This document shows positions 8,317-16,551 of a DNA stretch of 64,000 bases, piece by piece. Below the pieces are notes generated by a model. It saw only the letters and a program-made list of their open reading frames with translations, ran no database searches and had not been told where the DNA came from. This stretch comes from Betaproteobacteria bacterium (GTDB lineage: Bacteria > Pseudomonadota > Gammaproteobacteria > Burkholderiales > Burkholderiaceae). Each line of letters starts with the position of its first letter. The stretch's first letter is position 1. The position numbers and the translations under genes were made by a program. The stretch covers positions 1 through 64,000 of the forward strand of contig CANGHN010000004.1 in assembly GCA_947453825.1 (NCBI GenBank), written 5' to 3'.

Positions 8317-9393
8317 TCAACCCTTTGAGTTCAGAAACTCAAGAACCGTTTTCACGAATACATCCGGGACTTCCACATGGGGTACATGTCCAACATTGTC
8401 GATAGGTACTAGCTTTGCATTTGGAATAGCTAATTGCGCCTTCTTACCTAGCTCCGGAAAATTGCCTAAAGATTTCACTGCTTCTGGTGGTGCAAAACGT
8501 CTACCAAAGACGGTGCGATCTTTTTGACCAATCACCAATAGCACCGGCATCTTCAATTGCGGCAGATCATTCACCACTGGTTTTTCGGCGATCATCTGAT
8601 AAGTCAATACAGAAGTATTCGCGTATGCACGATAGTCGGGTCCTTTTTGCACTCGTACATAGACTTCAACAAATTTTTCATACTGAGTTTGCCAATTTGG
8701 GAAATAGCTTTGTAAGAAGCGGCGATAAGTCATTTCTGTTTGCGCCATTTCTAACTTCAGTAAATCATCATTTTTCTGCGGCGGAATATCTTTACTGTAA
8801 TCTTCTAAGCCAAGAGGATTCTCGAGCACTAACTTGCTGACTATCTGCGGATAGAGGCGTGCAAAACGGATGCCCACCATACCTCCCATAGAATTGGCGA
8901 TGACTGACGCCTTTTGAATCTGCAATGATTTGAGCAAAGCCTTGGTATTAGCGGCTAAGTCATCAAAGTGGTACGCCACATCTGGTTTAGACGATTTGCC
9001 AAAACCAATTTGGTCAGGAGCAATAACGCGATAGCCCGCTTGAGTTAAACCGGCAATTGTCGGTGCCCAATAATCGCTAGAAAAATTCTTGCCGTGAAAA
9101 AGAAGTACTACACCCTTTTGCCGACCAACAGCGGGCACATCCATATAAATCATGCTAGCAGGCTTACCCTGTAAGCTTGTCTTAAATTCTTTTACCGGAT
9201 AAGGATAAGGCCAGGCGCTTAAACGTAAATCTAAGGGTGTGGCATTGCTATAGAGGCTAGGTGTAGGCGCAGTCGCAGTTGCAGTACTGGCCGGCGCTGT
9301 AACTTGATCCGTTCCGGCACAAGCAATCAATAAAGTGGCTACACAAGCTAAAACTAATGGTAGCGGCCGCAACTGTAATAAAAAATTGCTCAT
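8317..9393 (-). CDS. Alpha/beta-hydrolase lipoprotein
   Basis: A 358-residue alpha/beta-hydrolase with a lipoprotein-type signal (LIAC, C25) and a short Ala/Thr/Pro linker, so probably anchored in the periplasm. The oxyanion region HGKNF, nucleophile elbow NSMGG (Ser near 168), acid GQKDRT and catalytic His in VGHVPH are all present. Such enzymes hydrolyse esters, lactones or C-C bonds; substrate unknown. Its ATG overlaps the stop of the upstream FAH gene (TAATG), so the two are translationally coupled and perhaps act on one pathway. Confidence 0.85.
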   Translation of the reverse strand: MSNFLLQLRPLPLVLACVATLLIACAGTDQVTAPASTATATAPTPSLYSNATPLDLRLSAWPYPYPVKEFKTSLQGKPASMIYMDVPAVGRQKGVVLLFHGKNFSSDYWAPTIAGLTQAGYRVIAPDQIGFGKSSKPDVAYHFDDLAANTKALLKSLQIQKASVIANSMGGMVGIRFARLYPQIVSKLVLENPLGLEDYSKDIPPQKNDDLLKLEMAQTEMTYRRFLQSYFPNWQTQYEKFVEVYVRVQKGPDYRAYANTSVLTYQMIAEKPVVNDLPQLKMPVLLVIGQKDRTVFGRRFAPPEAVKSLGNFPELGKKAQLAIPNAKLVPIDNVGHVPHVEVPDVFVKTVLEFLNSKG

Positions 9394-10085
9394 TAAATAA
9401 TTTTCGTTTTGAGCTTAACCAAACCTTCTACACTTCCTTCTAAGACATCACCCTTTTTTACGGGGCCTACTCCTGCTGGAGTGCCTGAGAAGATAAGATC
9501 GCCAGGCTGAAGAGCGAATAAAGTTGAAAGGTAAGCAATCGTATCGGGAATATTCCAGATCAGTTGATTAAGGTCGCCCTGCTGACGCAACTCACCATTC
9601 ACGGATAACTTGACGGCACCTTTAGACAAGTGACCGCATTGACTCACCGGAGTAATCTCGCCACAAGGCGCTGATTCGTCGAATGCTTTACCAGTGTCCC
9701 AAGGACGCCCCATCTTTTTAGCCTCGCCCTGAAGGTCACGCCTTGTCATATCAAGACCAACACCGTAACCATAAACATGCTCCAGGGCTTTATCCGCCGA
9801 AATATTAGAACCGCCTTTGCCAATCGCTACAACCATTTCAATTTCATGATGCACATCTTTTGATAAATTGGGATAAGCCATATCCTTACCATCACTTACG
9901 ATCGCATTAGGGGGTTTCATAAAGAAGAATGGTGGCTCACGATCTGGGTCATGACCCATCTCGCGTGCATGATCAGCATAGTTACGACCCACACAGTAAA
10001 TACGGTTTACTGCAAAGCGTCGAGTCTCTCCTGTGACCGGTAGTGATATGACTACGGGTGGATTAATCACAAATGCTGAACTCAT
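9393..10085 (-). CDS. FAH-family hydrolase, fumarylpyruvate hydrolase-like
   Basis: A 230-residue single-domain member of the fumarylacetoacetate hydrolase family. It has the entry motif CVGRNYADHA, the metal-binding acids in HHEIEMVVAIGKGG and LDMTRRD, and the closing FSGTPAGVGPV loop. Length and sequence are closest to FAHD1/NagK enzymes that split fumarylpyruvate or act on acylpyruvates and oxaloacetate. No signal peptide, so cytoplasmic. Coupled to the downstream hydrolase by a one-base overlap. Exact substrate uncertain. Confidence 0.88.
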   Translation of the reverse strand: MSSAFVINPPVVISLPVTGETRRFAVNRIYCVGRNYADHAREMGHDPDREPPFFFMKPPNAIVSDGKDMAYPNLSKDVHHEIEMVVAIGKGGSNISADKALEHVYGYGVGLDMTRRDLQGEAKKMGRPWDTGKAFDESAPCGEITPVSQCGHLSKGAVKLSVNGELRQQGDLNQLIWNIPDTIAYLSTLFALQPGDLIFSGTPAGVGPVKKGDVLEGSVEGLVKLKTKII

Positions 10086-10120
10086 AAAAACCTTTCTGAA
10101 GAATCTATTGGATTAGTAGT

Positions 10121-10402
10121 TTATTTATGCTGTTTAGAAGTATGACGCAATTTTAATAAGAGAATACTCAGCGCTAGAGCAAAAGTTAGCGCATTAGCCA
10201 ATATGAGGGGCCACTTTTCGATGATGAGGCCGTAAACAAGCCATAGGCCCACCCCAGCAGTAAAGAGTGAGTACATTCCCAAAGAAACCCCGGATAGGTC
10301 TCTCGTGCGCCAAGACTGCATCGCTTGGGGTAAGAAGGCTATTGTGGTTAAAAAGGCGGCGCAATAGCCAATTAACTCAATCTGATGGGGCTCAAGGTTC
10401 AT
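10121..10402 (-). CDS. SemiSWEET-type PQ-loop transporter
   Basis: I start at the ATG at 10402 (93 residues) rather than an upstream TTG because 93 residues is the usual SemiSWEET length. Three hydrophobic helices with the diagnostic TTIAFLPQ in the first and SLGMYSLFTAGVGLW in the second identify the family. SemiSWEETs dimerise and carry sugars or related small solutes down their gradient. It lies 35 bases upstream of the FAH gene on the same strand, so one transcript is plausible. Confidence 0.88.
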   Translation of the reverse strand: MNLEPHQIELIGYCAAFLTTIAFLPQAMQSWRTRDLSGVSLGMYSLFTAGVGLWLVYGLIIEKWPLILANALTFALALSILLLKLRHTSKQHK

Positions 10403-10481
10403 TGATTCATTGTAATTTGCTTCATCAATTTGGCGCAAAAATCTCAATTCTGTAGATAATAGAAACTCGTATTAGCAACCA

Positions 10482-11495
10482 ATGACAAAAATATCCATGA
10501 GACACCTAATCCAAAAATCCTTAACTCTTGCACTGTGTGTAAGCGCCCTACTTGGCAATGCAGATGCCCAAAGCGATGCAGCCACTAAAAACTATCCGGA
10601 CAAGCAAGTTCGATTAGTTATTCCCTTTCCTCCTGGTGGCGCGACTGATGTCATTGGCCGCATCATGGCCCAAGAATTATCTAAGTCATTAAATCAACAA
10701 GTGGTACCCGATAACCGGGGTGGTGATAGCGGCAATATCGGCGCAGATATGGTCGCCAAGTCTCCGGCTGATGGCTACACCCTATTAATGGGCGCCCTGA
10801 CTTCTCATGCCATTAATACCAACCTCAATAAAGATGGTATTAAATACAATCTCGAAAAAGATTTCTCACCTGTAGGTGTAGTTGGTGTTGTGCCTTTAGT
10901 ATTTGTTGTAAATCCTTCCGTACCAGTAAAAAATCTGAAAGAGTTTGTTGCCTACGCTAAAGCTAATCCAGGTAAGCTCACTTTTGCATCCTCTGGTGCA
11001 GGCGCCCCACAACGCCTTGCAATGGAAATGTTTCGTGCTCAATTAGGCTTGGATCTTTTGCACGTACCTTACAAAGGTAGCGGCCCTGCAATGACTGATC
11101 TGGTTGGCGGACAGGTCCTCAGCATGTCTGAAACTGTTCCTGCTGCCTTGCAGTTTATTCAAGGCGGTCAATTGAGGGCTTTAGCAGTCACTACAGCAAA
11201 ACGTATTAGCCAATTACCCGATGTCCCAACCGTGACAGAGGCAATTGGCCTACCAAACTTTGATGTAGTGAGTATGTTTGGCATTCTGGCCCCAGCTGGA
11301 ACTCCTAAGCCCATCATCGATAAACTCAATGCAGATATTAAGTTGATCTTGCAGCGCCCTGATGTACAAGAGCGTATGCTAGCTGCAGGTGTATACGTGA
11401 ACTATTTATCTCCTGCTGACTCCGCTAAACGCATTCACAGAGAGTTAAATATGTGGGGCAAAGTCATTAAGGACGCCAATATCAAACCGGATTGA
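10482..11495 (+). CDS. Bug/TctC-family carboxylate receptor (2)
   Basis: A 337-residue secreted receptor with a signal peptide ending near NADAQ, the PFPPGGATD ligand motif, DGYTLLMG and HVPYKGSGPA. A second ATG six codons in could also be the start. It is divergent from the SemiSWEET-FAH-hydrolase set and convergent with receptor 3. No permease subunit is near, so it must be served by TctAB encoded elsewhere or act otherwise. Ligand unknown. Confidence 0.92.
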   Translation: MTKISMRHLIQKSLTLALCVSALLGNADAQSDAATKNYPDKQVRLVIPFPPGGATDVIGRIMAQELSKSLNQQVVPDNRGGDSGNIGADMVAKSPADGYTLLMGALTSHAINTNLNKDGIKYNLEKDFSPVGVVGVVPLVFVVNPSVPVKNLKEFVAYAKANPGKLTFASSGAGAPQRLAMEMFRAQLGLDLLHVPYKGSGPAMTDLVGGQVLSMSETVPAALQFIQGGQLRALAVTTAKRISQLPDVPTVTEAIGLPNFDVVSMFGILAPAGTPKPIIDKLNADIKLILQRPDVQERMLAAGVYVNYLSPADSAKRIHRELNMWGKVIKDANIKPD

Positions 11496-11502
11496 TGGAG
11501 TC

Positions 11503-11549
11503 TCTCTCTAGCCCTCAAATGAGGTCTAGAGAGACTTCTATTGAGGGCT
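11503..11549. repeat. Interlocked inverted repeats between convergent receptor genes
   Basis: Two nine-base stems overlap: TCTCTCTAG (11503-11511) with CTAGAGAGA (11526-11534), and AGCCCTCAA (11510-11518) with TTGAGGGCT (11541-11549). The left arm of the second begins inside the first, so the two could compete or form a pseudoknot. Likely shared terminator of the convergent genes, although there is no T run. Confidence 0.5.
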
Positions 11550-12541
11550 TACTCTGCTTCAATTTTGGCTTGTTGAGCTACTAGCTCCCACTTCTTTTTC
11601 TCAGCGGCAATAAACAACTTAGTATTAGCCGGCGTATCACCTACTGCCCAACCACCTAAGTCTTTCCAGCGCTGTTTAATCTCGGGAGTTTCTAAGGCTT
11701 TTTTGACTGCAACATAAAGCCTATCAATTACTGGTTTAGGTGTGCCGGCAGGAACAAACAAACCAAACCAAGCTGTTACTTCAAAATTTGGAAAGCCTGA
11801 TTGAATCATCGTAGGAACATCAGGTAATTCAGCAACTCTGTTCTTACTAGTCACCGCCAAAGCACGCAATTTACCTGCTTTGATATACGCCATTGAGCTT
11901 GGTAAGTTATCAACCATCATATTGACCTGGCCACCTAACAAATCTGCAAGAGCCGGTCCAGCGCCTTTATAGGGTACGTGAATAATGTCAATGCCCGCTT
12001 GTAGCTTGAGCAGCTCTCCAGACATGTGGATAGATTGACCGCGCCCAGAAGATGCAAAAGAGTATTTACCAGGGTTAGCTTTGGCTAAAGCAACCAACTC
12101 AGCAACTGTCTTTGCTGGAAAATCAGGATTCACAACCAATACATTTGGATTGGCAATCACTATCGTGATGGGCTCCATATCCTCCATCTTATATGGGAGG
12201 TTTTTATAGAGACTGTAATTAATTGCATTCGGGCCAATATTGCCCATCGCCATGGTGTAACCATCTGCGGGGGCCGCAAGCAATGCCTGAATACCAATGA
12301 TGCCAGCGCCACCTGCCTTATTTTCAATAATGACGCTTTGTCCAAGCTCTTTACCCAAAATATCTGAGAGCGCGCGAGAAGAAATATCAGTGGTTCCCCC
12401 TGGGGCTGCAGTGACAATAATTTTGATGGGCTTACTGGGGAAGACGTCAGCAGCATTGACGGCCTGCGTCAGAGAGAAAAATGCTGCAAGCGCAGCAAAA
12501 AATCGCAACACCTTTAGAGGACGTAAAGAAGCTCCAGTCAT
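11549..12541 (-). CDS. Bug/TctC-family carboxylate receptor (3)
   Basis: A 330-residue secreted receptor: signal peptide (cut near VNAAD), the ligand motif region TAAPGGTTD, DGYTMAMG and HVPYKGAGPA. GGAGAC lies eight bases ahead of the ATG. The PGG motif is preceded by TAA rather than the usual PF, so its pocket may differ from receptors 2 and 4. Monocistronic as far as seen, divergent from the DUF6644 operon with about 80 AT-rich bases between. Ligand unknown. Confidence 0.92.
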   Translation of the reverse strand: MTGASLRPLKVLRFFAALAAFFSLTQAVNAADVFPSKPIKIIVTAAPGGTTDISSRALSDILGKELGQSVIIENKAGGAGIIGIQALLAAPADGYTMAMGNIGPNAINYSLYKNLPYKMEDMEPITIVIANPNVLVVNPDFPAKTVAELVALAKANPGKYSFASSGRGQSIHMSGELLKLQAGIDIIHVPYKGAGPALADLLGGQVNMMVDNLPSSMAYIKAGKLRALAVTSKNRVAELPDVPTMIQSGFPNFEVTAWFGLFVPAGTPKPVIDRLYVAVKKALETPEIKQRWKDLGGWAVGDTPANTKLFIAAEKKKWELVAQQAKIEAE

Positions 12542-12619
12542 AATATAGTCTCCATTGAATTTATGTATTTTTAAGTAATATAAACTGATCCGCTAAATAT
12601 TAAATAATTATTAAAAACT

Positions 12620-13105
12620 ATGCGCAACTCCGGATTGCTCGATTTTTGTTATTACCTTGAGAATACCCCCTTCAGCCTAGCAATACAGAGCAACTTTTGG
12701 GTAGTTCCAACAATGCAGACCCTCCATATTCTGGCGATCTCTGCCCTGCTGATTGGAATAATCATGATCAACCTCAGGGTACTCAACCTTCACGGTACTC
12801 GTGAACCGATTTCAGTGGTTGTAGAGCGCTATATCCATATCATCTGGATTGCATTGCCTGTATTACTCATTACTGGCAGCATCATGATTATTGGAGAGCC
12901 GGCACGATCTCTTGCAAACCCCGCATTTCAAATGAAGATGGGCATGCTATTTATAGCGCTTATGATCACTTTCTGGCTTCAAAGAAAGTGGCCTACGCAT
13001 TCATTTCAAAACAATGCCCATCAAATGAGCCGAATACTGGCAGCTCTTTCTTCCGCCCTGTGGATTGGCATTATTTCCGCGGGTCGCTGGATTGCATACA
13101 CCTAA
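12620..13105 (+). CDS. Four-helix membrane protein, DUF6644-like (copy 1)
   Basis: A 161-residue protein with four hydrophobic helices. A helix starts TLHILAISALLIG and contains the only strongly placed histidine; it is followed by a conserved INLRVL turn, and the protein ends with GRWIAYT. The next gene encodes a diverged relative with the same landmarks. The match to DUF6644 is from memory of the family pattern, not a search. First gene of a four-gene unit; function unknown. The membrane histidine could be a haem or metal ligand, but there is no direct sign of that. Confidence 0.65.
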   Translation: MRNSGLLDFCYYLENTPFSLAIQSNFWVVPTMQTLHILAISALLIGIIMINLRVLNLHGTREPISVVVERYIHIIWIALPVLLITGSIMIIGEPARSLANPAFQMKMGMLFIALMITFWLQRKWPTHSFQNNAHQMSRILAALSSALWIGIISAGRWIAYT

Positions 13106-13120
13106 AAATCACCGCAAATA

Positions 13121-13627
13121 ATGAATGACTTTCTAATATTTATTTATGGCAATCCGATTGCTCAAACAATTCGCGAGAATGAATTACTATTTCCATGGAT
13201 AGAGGCATTGCACGTATTGGCAATTACATCCGTTATAGGTTCGATTGCCTTAGTTGACCTCCGATTAATTGGTCTAAGAGCATTAAACCGTCCAATTAGT
13301 ATCATCACCCAGGAACTTTTACCGGTTACCTGGATCGCTTTTGTAATTGCTGCTATTACTGGCATCATTCTCTTTGCATCTAATGCGCTTAGCTATAGCC
13401 AAAACTTTTACTTCATTTCCAAAATGGGATTGCTTACTTTGGCCGGTATCAATATGTTGACCTTTCAGTTCCTGATTGGACGCAATCTTGAGCGCTGGAA
13501 CCACTATCAACAATTACCGATCCCTGCGCGCATCGCCGGAGCTGTCTCACTCACACTTTGGATTAGTATTATTTTTTGCGGTCGCTGGATTGGCTTTACT
13601 CTCGAGCCAGTATTAGCTATTTCATAA
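13121..13627 (+). CDS. Four-helix membrane protein, DUF6644-like (copy 2)
   Basis: A 168-residue relative of the preceding gene: PWIEALHVLAITSVIG matches TMQTLHILAISALLIG, VDLRLIGL matches INLRVLNL, both share SKMG/MKMG ahead of helix 3, and both end GRWIGFT/GRWIAYT. It starts 15 bases after copy 1, so they arose by tandem duplication and may form a heterodimer. Copy 2 runs up to nine bases before the next gene. Function unknown. Confidence 0.65.
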   Translation: MNDFLIFIYGNPIAQTIRENELLFPWIEALHVLAITSVIGSIALVDLRLIGLRALNRPISIITQELLPVTWIAFVIAAITGIILFASNALSYSQNFYFISKMGLLTLAGINMLTFQFLIGRNLERWNHYQQLPIPARIAGAVSLTLWISIIFCGRWIGFTLEPVLAIS

Positions 13628-13635
13628 GGAAAACA

Positions 13636-14463
13636 ATGAAAAAGAAATTACTCCACTTCTTCCTGGTGACTGGTCTTGGACTAGGGCTTGTCAATTGCAC
13701 TTATGCGCAGTCTGCCAAACCTATCATCAATCCTCCGCCCACAGCAAAGGACTGGGCAAATCTAGCCAAGTTACCCGATTGGAGTGGCGTCTGGAATCCA
13801 AAAATTACGGACCAAGATAAACAAGCTAAAACTAATATGCCGCCCTGGACTCCTGCAGCGAATGAGCTGATTCAGTTTCAATTGGCAGAAGAAAAAGCTG
13901 GCAGACCTCCACCGCTATTTGTCAATTGCTTGCCAGAAGCAATGCCATCGTGGATGCTCATTACCCATAACGCTATGGAAGTGCTTTTTACTCCTGGCAG
14001 AGTAACCATGCTCGGAGAATCTGATGGCAATCGCTTACGCCGTATCTACACCGATGGCCGCCCCCATCCAGAGGATCCTGATCCAACTTTCCATGGACAC
14101 TCAATTGGCAAGTGGGAAGGCGATACCTTGGTAGTAGATACGATTGGTGTGATGCCTCAGTCTTATATTGCAATTAGTGAGGCTGCCGGTGTTCCTAATA
14201 ATGGTGATATGCGTATCATTGAGCGAATTCATTTAGTGGGCAAAGATGAACTGCATGACGATATCGAAGTAATTGCCCCAAATGTCTTAACCAAACCTTG
14301 GAAAACAACCCGCATTTACTTTCGCCAGCGCGCTCGGAAATTTGATATTGTTGAAGGTGTTTGCCTAGAGGGCTACTTTGCACCAGGAAAAGATCAACGC
14401 GGCAATGATATCTTTGTACCGGTCCAACATGATGTTGGTGGCAATCGCATCCCACCACAATAA
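13636..14463 (+). CDS. Exported protein of unknown function (PDWSGVW family)
   Basis: The ATG at 13636 is chosen because AAGGA lies just upstream and a signal peptide follows; an earlier in-frame start would overlap copy 2. The 275-residue product has PDWSGVW at 47-53 and, further on, a dense conserved block around PGRVTMLGESDGNRLRRIY and GHSIGKWEGDTLVVDT, rich in beta strands and aromatic residues. A cysteine at 21 sits in LVNC, a poor lipobox, so ordinary signal cleavage after TYA is more likely. I recognise the family from other proteobacteria but know of no function. Confidence 0.7.
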   Translation: MKKKLLHFFLVTGLGLGLVNCTYAQSAKPIINPPPTAKDWANLAKLPDWSGVWNPKITDQDKQAKTNMPPWTPAANELIQFQLAEEKAGRPPPLFVNCLPEAMPSWMLITHNAMEVLFTPGRVTMLGESDGNRLRRIYTDGRPHPEDPDPTFHGHSIGKWEGDTLVVDTIGVMPQSYIAISEAAGVPNNGDMRIIERIHLVGKDELHDDIEVIAPNVLTKPWKTTRIYFRQRARKFDIVEGVCLEGYFAPGKDQRGNDIFVPVQHDVGGNRIPPQ

Positions 14464-14495
14464 TTTGCTTTTACTTAATTGAAGGAGTTAGTATC

Positions 14496-14927
14496 TTGAA
14501 ATTCAAATCTCTTATTAAGCTAGCGACGCTGCTCATTGCTTTTACAGGCTCGATGCAAGTGCTTGCCCATCATTCCACTACCATGTTTGATAAGGACAAA
14601 ATTATCACCATTACTGGGGTTGTTAAAGAAGTGCAATGGACTAATCCGCACGTTGCCATCTTTATCAATGGCACCTTCAAGGAGGGTGATACACCAACAC
14701 TTTGGCTCATGGAAATGACAAGCCCAGGCAATCTAGTGCGCGCAGGTGGCTGGAATAGAAATGTAGTGAAAGCGGGAGATAAGGTAGTGGTTGATTTCAA
14801 CCCCTTACGTAATGGCAATAAAGGCGGCGCGCTAAAGAAAATTACTTTGGTTGATACTGGTAAGTACTACACCGCCGACATCCGGTCACAAGAAAGTGCC
14901 AACCTAGAAGAGCGCGAGCAAAAATAA
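14496..14927 (+). CDS. DUF6152-like exported protein
   Basis: The start is TTG at 14496, supported by GAAGGAG eight bases upstream. The 143-residue product has a signal peptide ending at VLA, so the mature protein begins HHS (25-27), then FDKDKIITITGVVKEVQWTNPHV, the core of DUF6152. An N-terminal histidine pair on a mature periplasmic protein is suggestive of metal binding, which is an inference. Last gene of the four-gene unit. A PDWSGVW protein with a DUF6152 protein is a pairing I have seen in other proteobacteria. Confidence 0.75.
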   Translation: MKFKSLIKLATLLIAFTGSMQVLAHHSTTMFDKDKIITITGVVKEVQWTNPHVAIFINGTFKEGDTPTLWLMEMTSPGNLVRAGGWNRNVVKAGDKVVVDFNPLRNGNKGGALKKITLVDTGKYYTADIRSQESANLEEREQK

Positions 14928-14937
14928 TGCGGTAAAA

Positions 14938-15738
14938 CTAGGGAAGCGGTATTGAGAATATAGCTTTCAGTGTTAATGAATCAGTGCTATTTGAAAATCC
15001 CTTCCCAACACCAGCCTGGAAAGAAATGGGCTTGCCATCGTAATACGCCATCAAGAAACCTAACTGTTGGGTATTTTGATAATTAATCGGCTGATTAATC
15101 TGATTTAAGTTCGAGTAATACTCTGCTCCCAAGGCCCACTCAGGCGTGATTTCTCGCGACAAGCGAGTGGCAGTAGAAAAATAGGGGGCCTGATGAACGT
15201 AAGGCTGCGAAAGTGGCATATCGATAATTGGGTTAAATGAAAATAACCATTCATCAAAGTGCTTACCAATAATGAAGCGCACTTCACTGTTGTATCTTGA
15301 TTCATCAAACTGAGGTTGAATATTCGAGATCTCTAGATTTGCTCCAGCAAAAAAATCATCACCCTTATCTTCCCGAATTGGCAACCACTTCAAGCGAACT
15401 TTCGAGGCCGCATATTGAAATTTATTGTCGTAGTTCACGTAAGAAATATAAAGCCCGGCTTCTAAATCGTGCCCAAGGCCATAAGCCAACTCTGGCGTGA
15501 TGCGAACGCCATTGTTATTCATGACCTCACCAGGATAACTGGGATTTTGGACCCCACGAGGAGTGCTGTTCACGTGCAGCTCTAGACTAGATTCACCTTT
15601 GGCATTAATTTCATCATCGTAGACCTGAATCTCATCTTGCAAAACGGCTTGACTAACTGAAGGCGCCAACATCAAACCTGCTATGAAGAGCAATTGTGCG
15701 AGTAATACGGTCGATAGGCGTGCTTGCATCTTCATCAT
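14938..15738 (-). CDS. Putative outer-membrane beta-barrel protein
   Basis: A ~266-residue protein with a signal peptide (cut near VSQA) followed by alternating hydrophobic/polar strands rich in aromatic residues and ending in a strand with a terminal hydrophobic residue, the look of an outer-membrane barrel. A TTG directly after the aldolase stop could also be the start; I prefer the ATG at 15738. Last gene of the receptor-aldolase operon, suggesting a pore or surface protein for the same substrate. No named family recognised. Confidence 0.6.
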   Translation of the reverse strand: MMKMQARLSTVLLAQLLFIAGLMLAPSVSQAVLQDEIQVYDDEINAKGESSLELHVNSTPRGVQNPSYPGEVMNNNGVRITPELAYGLGHDLEAGLYISYVNYDNKFQYAASKVRLKWLPIREDKGDDFFAGANLEISNIQPQFDESRYNSEVRFIIGKHFDEWLFSFNPIIDMPLSQPYVHQAPYFSTATRLSREITPEWALGAEYYSNLNQINQPINYQNTQQLGFLMAYYDGKPISFQAGVGKGFSNSTDSLTLKAIFSIPLP

Positions 15739-15753
15739 GCAAGAGTTTAACAA

Positions 15754-16551
15754 CTATTGTGTTTTTCTGACGCGCTCAGTCCAGAGCTGCCATGGACGTC
15801 CAATGGTTTTCTCAATAGTCTCTTGAGAGGTGGCAGCTTCACCTGGGGTGAGGTATTGCACCTGACCCATTTTCATTGCCTCAGCTTGAATACTTGCGTT
15901 CTGAATCGCGTATACCGTTCTAAAAACAGCCTTTTTAATGGAGTCTGCTCCAGCTGCATAGCCGTGACCACGCATCAACACAAAATACTGTAAGCCCATC
16001 GTCTTTGATAAAGCGTCACCCAAGTCTGCATTACTAACAAACATATCAGTATCAGGGTTTGGTTTAGCAAAATCCCGTATTTCAAATATAGGTGCGCCCT
16101 CGCCTAAAAATGCGCTCATGTGATAGACCGGCTTTAAGGTAGTACCTGTGAGGCCATAAGGCAGGACTGGAGATGCATGGCCATGAATAACAGAATTAAT
16201 ATCGGGACGGTTGCGCAAAACTCCGCTATGAATAAAGCGTTCGCCATACGCAACGCGAGTATCTCCATTGAGCGCTTTACCATTCATATCAAATTCCATA
16301 ATGTCTTCGACCCTGACAACTGATGGCGCAACACTTCTTGCCAAAAAGAAAGTATTGGGATTGACTGGATTACGAACGCTAATGTGGCCATAACCATCTA
16401 CAGCATTTTGGTCATACAAGATATGGTTTGCAATCACTAGCTCTTCAACTGCCGTCTTCACGGCAGGATTTTGCTCTATCTGCTCTTGTACAGTTGCCGC
16501 GCCAACCTGGCTAGTCAATACAAAACCGAACATAACGAAAATTCGTTTCAT
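15754..16551 (-). CDS. Exported class II aldolase/adducin-family protein
   Basis: A 265-residue member of the class II aldolase fold (fuculose-phosphate aldolase family). The catalytic Glu (E104 in YGERFIHSG) and zinc-binding histidines (H123 and H125 in IHGHAS, H196 in RGHGYAAG) are present. Unlike ordinary members, which are cytoplasmic, it begins with a Sec-type signal peptide (about residues 1-18, ending VGAA). Its ATG overlaps the stop of the upstream Bug receptor by one base, so they are made together. A periplasmic lyase or decarboxylase role is inferred. Confidence 0.85.
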   Translation of the reverse strand: MKRIFVMFGFVLTSQVGAATVQEQIEQNPAVKTAVEELVIANHILYDQNAVDGYGHISVRNPVNPNTFFLARSVAPSVVRVEDIMEFDMNGKALNGDTRVAYGERFIHSGVLRNRPDINSVIHGHASPVLPYGLTGTTLKPVYHMSAFLGEGAPIFEIRDFAKPNPDTDMFVSNADLGDALSKTMGLQYFVLMRGHGYAAGADSIKKAVFRTVYAIQNASIQAEAMKMGQVQYLTPGEAATSQETIEKTIGRPWQLWTERVRKTQ

